From contig NZ_CP014229.1 of the NCBI RefSeq assembly GCF_001553605.1, positions 498,501 through 562,500 of the forward strand: a stretch of 64,000 nucleotides of DNA, in the 5' to 3' direction. Of this stretch, positions 61,025-64,000 are shown piece by piece (position 1 is the first letter of the stretch; the number at the start of each line of letters is the position of its first letter). Below the pieces are notes generated by a model. That model was not told where the DNA came from. It searched no databases and was given only the letters and a program-made list of their open reading frames with translations. Source of the stretch: Desulfovibrio fairfieldensis. GTDB taxonomy: Bacteria; Desulfobacterota; Desulfovibrionia; Desulfovibrionales; Desulfovibrionaceae. Made by a program: the position numbers and the translations under genes.

Positions 61025-61297
61025 GTGAGTCAGGAAAACATCAACCTTACTGTTCTCGGGCTTGATATCGCATTCAAGCCGGGTGCCGACATGGAGCGGG
61101 TGCAACGTGCCGTGCGGTTGGTGGAAGAACGGTTTGCAGACCAGAAACTGAGGTCCCACGGAGGGCAAAGCAAGGATATTTTGCTGACCTTCCTGGCCCT
61201 TGGCCTGGCGGATGATCTGTTGCAGTCGAAGAAAAGGCTGGGTGATGTGCAGAATCGCATCAATTCCCTGCTTTCCAAAATAGAGGAGTCCGTGTAG
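61025..61297 (+). CDS. zapA: Cell division protein ZapA
   Basis: 90 residues starting at GTG 61025. 'INLTVLGLDIAFKPGADMERVQRAVRLVEERF' and the C-terminal helix 'LLTFLALGLADDLLQSKKRLGDVQNRINSLLSKIE' match ZapA, which crosslinks FtsZ filaments. It is followed immediately by the 6S RNA candidate, as in many bacteria. Confidence 0.85.
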   Translation: MSQENINLTVLGLDIAFKPGADMERVQRAVRLVEERFADQKLRSHGGQSKDILLTFLALGLADDLLQSKKRLGDVQNRINSLLSKIEESV

Positions 61298-61308
61298 ACT
61301 CTTTTGAC

Positions 61309-61490
61309 GATTTCCCTGGGGTGTGCGTGATTTATGCCTCGGTGCTAACCTGACAAGCATAAAAATGGGTGCCGTCTCTGCTTTTTGTGTGCATGCTCGC
61401 GTTACGCGGGAAGCCTGAGAAAAGCATACGGGTGCCCGACCTGGGAAACCAGGTTCTGCACCGCAGACATGACACGGCGCTCTGGGGATT
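61309..61490 (+). ncRNA. ssrS: 6S RNA candidate
   Basis: About 180 nt directly after zapA, the usual ssrS location. The 5' TTCCCTGGGGTGTGCGTG pairs with 3' CACGGCGCTCTGGGGA to form the closing stem. In between, a large open bubble and a central stem including GCATGCTCGCG...CGCGGGAAGCCTGAGAA, and an apical hairpin GACCTGG-GAAA-CCAGGTTC are seen, matching the 6S open-complex mimic. 6S RNA binds sigma70 RNA polymerase in stationary phase. From 61491 to 61698 I see nothing except the rny leader. Confidence 0.8.
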
Positions 61491-61698
61491 ACGCCAGTCT
61501 TTCCTACGGATTGTTCATAGCGGGCGGATTTATTTCGGGCCGCTCTCTTCGCGCAACGCATCCTTCGTGCCGGTATTCTCCGGCAGCCAGCCACAGGGTC
61601 CAAGCTCTCCGGGCAATCCGCTGCGGCGGTCGCGGTTTTTCGCGGCTGCCGGTGTCTGCCGGGCGCCATGCCCGTATTCATAAAGAGAGGCTGGTTTC

Positions 61699-63258
61699 AT
61701 GGATCTTTTGTTCATTTTCGCGCTTGCGGCGGCCGTCCTGGTGGGGGTGTCGGTCGGCGCGCTGGTTCACCGCCGGGTGACCACCAAGCGCATCGGCGAC
61801 GCCGATGAGTTGGCCAAGCGCATTGTGGAAGAGGCCCGTAAGGAGGCCCAGGCCCAGAAAAAGGAGATTTTGCTCCAGGGCCAGGATGACTTGTTCAATC
61901 AGAAACGCGAGCTGGAAAACGAATTCAAGGAGCGGGAACGCGACGTCAAAATCCGAGAGCGCAAGCTGGACGAGCTGGGCGACCGCCTTGAGGAAAAATT
62001 GGAAAAGGCCACCGAGAAGGAGCATGAGCTCCTGGGCACGGAAAAGGATCTGGCCCGCAAGGAACGCCAGTTGGCCGAATCCGAGGAATTTTTGCAGACC
62101 CGCATTGAGGAGCAGGAGCAGCGGCTGGCCCAGATCGCGGGCTTCACCGCCGAGGAGGCCAAGACGCGCCTTTTCTCGGAAATTGAGGCGAAAACCCGTC
62201 ACGAATCGGCACGGATGATCCGCCAGATCGAAATGGAAGCCCGCGAAACCGCCGACCGCAAGGCCAAGGAAATCCTCTGCAACGTCATCCAGCGGTATGC
62301 CGGCGACTATGTGAACGAGCAGACGGTCACCGCCGTGCCCCTGCCCAGCGAGGACATGAAGGGCCGGATCATCGGCCGCGAGGGCCGCAATATCCGTGCT
62401 CTGGAGGCCGCCACCGGCGTGGACCTGATCATTGACGACACGCCGGAGACCGTCATCCTTTCCGCCTATAGTCCCCTGCGCCGCCAAGTCGCCAAGATGG
62501 CTCTGGAGCGCCTGATCCAGGACGGCCGCATTCACCCGGCCCGCATTGAGGATATCGTCCAGAAGTGCGAGCAAGAGCTGGACACCCAGGTGCGCGAAGT
62601 GGGCGAGCAGGCCACTTTCGACGCCGGAGTGCACGGCATTCATCCTGAAATCGTGCGTTTGCTCGGGCAATTGCGCTACCGCACTTCCTTTACCCAGAAC
62701 GTGCTCCAGCATTCGCTGGAAGTCTCCGCGCTCTGCGGCATGATGGCCGCCGAGCTGGGCATGGACGTCAAAAAAGCCAAGCGCGCCGGCCTGTTGCATG
62801 ACATCGGCAAGGCCGTGGACCATGAGGTGGAGGGGCCGCACGCCCTGATCGGCGCGGATCTGGCCAAAAAGTATAACGAGAGCCAGGAAATCATCCACGC
62901 CATCGCCGCCCACCACGAGGATCAGCGGCCCTCCACGGCCCTGGCCGTGCTGGTGCAGGCCGCGGACTCCATTTCCGGGGCGCGGCCCGGCGCACGCAAG
63001 GAATTGCTGGAGAATTACGTCAAACGCCTGGAAGATCTGGAAGGCATCGCCACCAGCTTCGACGGCGTGACCAAGGCGTACGCCATCCAGGCCGGGCGTG
63101 AAATCCGGGTCATGGTCAATTCCGAAAACGTGGACGACGACACCACCTACATTCTCTGCAAGGATATCGCGGAAAAAATCGAAAAGAATCTGACCTATCC
63201 CGGCCAGATCCGCGTCACGGTCATCCGCGAGCGGCGGGCGGTGGGCTTCGCCAAATAG
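61699..63258 (+). CDS. rny: Ribonuclease Y
   Basis: 519 residues. One N-terminal span (4-22), a long coiled coil (35-200, '[37 protein letters not shown]'), a KH domain ('[29 protein letters not shown]') and an HD domain ('[39 protein letters not shown]') with the HD pair. Endoribonuclease for mRNA decay, bound to the inner membrane. The presence of RNase Y rather than only RNase E fits Desulfobacterota. A strong terminator follows. Confidence 0.95.
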   Translation: MDLLFIFALAAAVLVGVSVGALVHRRVTTKRIGDADELAKRIVEEARKEAQAQKKEILLQGQDDLFNQKRELENEFKERERDVKIRERKLDELGDRLEEKLEKATEKEHELLGTEKDLARKERQLAESEEFLQTRIEEQEQRLAQIAGFTAEEAKTRLFSEIEAKTRHESARMIRQIEMEARETADRKAKEILCNVIQRYAGDYVNEQTVTAVPLPSEDMKGRIIGREGRNIRALEAATGVDLIIDDTPETVILSAYSPLRRQVAKMALERLIQDGRIHPARIEDIVQKCEQELDTQVREVGEQATFDAGVHGIHPEIVRLLGQLRYRTSFTQNVLQHSLEVSALCGMMAAELGMDVKKAKRAGLLHDIGKAVDHEVEGPHALIGADLAKKYNESQEIIHAIAAHHEDQRPSTALAVLVQAADSISGARPGARKELLENYVKRLEDLEGIATSFDGVTKAYAIQAGREIRVMVNSENVDDDTTYILCKDIAEKIEKNLTYPGQIRVTVIRERRAVGFAK

Positions 63259-63288
63259 GGTAAATGTCTCTTTGTACTCGCCCGTAAT

Positions 63289-63350
63289 CGCCCGCCGGTG
63301 CGGCATATGCGCAGTCGCTCGCGCGCATGCCGCACCGGCGGGCTTTTTAG
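63289..63350 (+). terminator. Rho-independent terminator of rny
   Basis: Arms GCCCGCCGGTGCGGCAT and ATGCCGCACCGGCGGGC with a partly paired middle (GCGC...GCGC), followed by TTTTTA. Confidence 0.93.
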
Positions 63351-63438
63351 GGCAATTTCACTTTAGAAAATGTGTAACTGTTCCGGTGCCATGCCCTGGA
63401 CGCAGCGGCGCGTGACATGAACGGTGAAGTGCGTTGAG

Positions 63439-64000
63439 ATGAGCGGATTTTTCTTCTGGTTCGGATCGTTTGATCTGGCGGCCTCTTTCCTGCTGGCTGC
63501 CGCCGCTTCTTGCCGGGCCCGCCTTTTCGGCGGTCATGTAAGTGGAGCGGCGGTGCTTGGCTGCTTGTGCGGCCTGGCCGGTCCCCTGTTGCGGGAGTGC
63601 CTGGGCGGCGGCTCCGGTGCGGAATTGCTCGCCTCGGGCGCTTTCGTGGGCGCGGTGGTGGCGGGTGCCTTGGCCGGGGCCGTGCTGGCCGGGTTGCGGC
63701 GTCAGGGAGCGGGCCTGTTTTTCTGGCTGGACAGCCTGGGCCTGGCGCTTGCCGCTTGCCTGGGGGCCATGCGCGGCCTGACGCTGGGACTGGGCGCGGC
63801 CGGCGCGCTGGTGCTGGGGCTGCTGGCCGGTCTGGCTCCCGGCCTGCTGCGCGATATGGCCTTGGGCGACACCGCCCGCGCCGTGGAAGAGTCCTGGTAC
63901 GCCACGGCCGCCGCTCTGGGCGGCATGCTGACCATCGGCCTTGCGCGGTTGCCTTGGCGGCCCTCGGGCTGGGCTCTGTCCGGCGCGCAATGGGAATATG
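63439..64000 (+). CDS. TRIC/UPF0126-like membrane protein (3' end outside window)
   Basis: 187 residues seen from ATG 63439; the gene runs off the right edge. Two tandem units of three spans each: 'LFGGHVSGAAVLGCLCGLAGPLLRECLG' and 'FFWLDSLGLALAACLGAMRGLTLGLGAAGALVLGLLAGLAPGLLRDMALGD'. These follow the UPF0126/TRIC cation channel pattern (D-x-x-G-x-x-L-A then GG-x-x-R-D). In both units the Gly pair is replaced (AGPLLREC, APGLLRDM), so it is a divergent member. Role probably ion conduction at the inner membrane. Confidence 0.65.
   Translation, partial: MSGFFFWFGSFDLAASFLLAAAASCRARLFGGHVSGAAVLGCLCGLAGPLLRECLGGGSGAELLASGAFVGAVVAGALAGAVLAGLRRQGAGLFFWLDSLGLALAACLGAMRGLTLGLGAAGALVLGLLAGLAPGLLRDMALGDTARAVEESWYATAAALGGMLTIGLARLPWRPSGWALSGAQWEY

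Overview
The window is high-GC chromosomal DNA that looks like a sulfate-reducing bacterium of the Desulfovibrionaceae (Desulfobacterota). The best indicators are a Desulfovibrio-type homotrimeric outer-membrane porin, a PxxKW cysteine-rich small protein, a hybrid kinase with a c-type heme site, and housekeeping blocks typical of that group. The species cannot be named from sequence alone.

Layout. 1-7751 is the repressor-proximal end of a prophage or prophage-derived element. On the minus strand it reads from a Mor-like activator through endolysin, 3TM holin, a DUF2730-like protein, a small protein, terminase large subunit, a fibre-like protein and a GNAT protein to a truncated portal; a CI/S24 repressor faces the other way. 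No integrase, transposase or replication gene lies between repressor and late genes. 7912-15964 carries exported or membrane enzymes (Tat flavodoxin, ManC, carboxymuconolactone-decarboxylase-like, Tat DUF362, MBL hydrolase), a dicarboxylate/amino-acid symporter and an unknown protein. 16058-17495 holds a decayed toxin-antitoxin region and four tRNA genes (Gly-CCC, Gly-GCC, Cys, Gly-GCC). 17639-24905 encodes PaaK, RsfS-GpmI-zinc ribbon, the porin and an AGCS symporter.

25166-32532 is a complete phosphate regulon split into two divergent units (pstS-pstC-pstA leftward; phoB-phoR-pstB-phoU rightward) with a Pho box on each side of the shared control region. 32766-43138 contains dapA, an HU/IHF gene, a MinD-like ATPase, a degenerate GGDEF protein, prfB with its programmed +1 frameshift, lnt, corC, a PilZ protein and mnmG. 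43131-50676 has an M20 peptidase, PxxKW protein, MTA/SAH-deaminase-type amidohydrolase, an esterase and yajC-secD-secF. 50947-54973 is a heat-shock cluster (cbpA-cbpM-clpB). 55122-64000 has a heme-c hybrid histidine kinase, an HTH regulator, glmU, zapB-like/zapA, a 6S RNA candidate, rny and the start of a TRIC/UPF0126-like protein.

The most unusual general feature is a set of dispersed palindromic intergenic elements. One family has ends reading TAGAGC...GCTCTA (full copies of about 130 bp plus minimal hairpins of about 30-40 bp) and repeatedly supplies the TAG stop codon of the neighbouring gene (phoU, secD, clpB, pstA, pstC, holin). A second family of about 90-150 bp shares another inverted-repeat design. 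Both show compensatory changes between arms and behave like MITE/REP-type elements.
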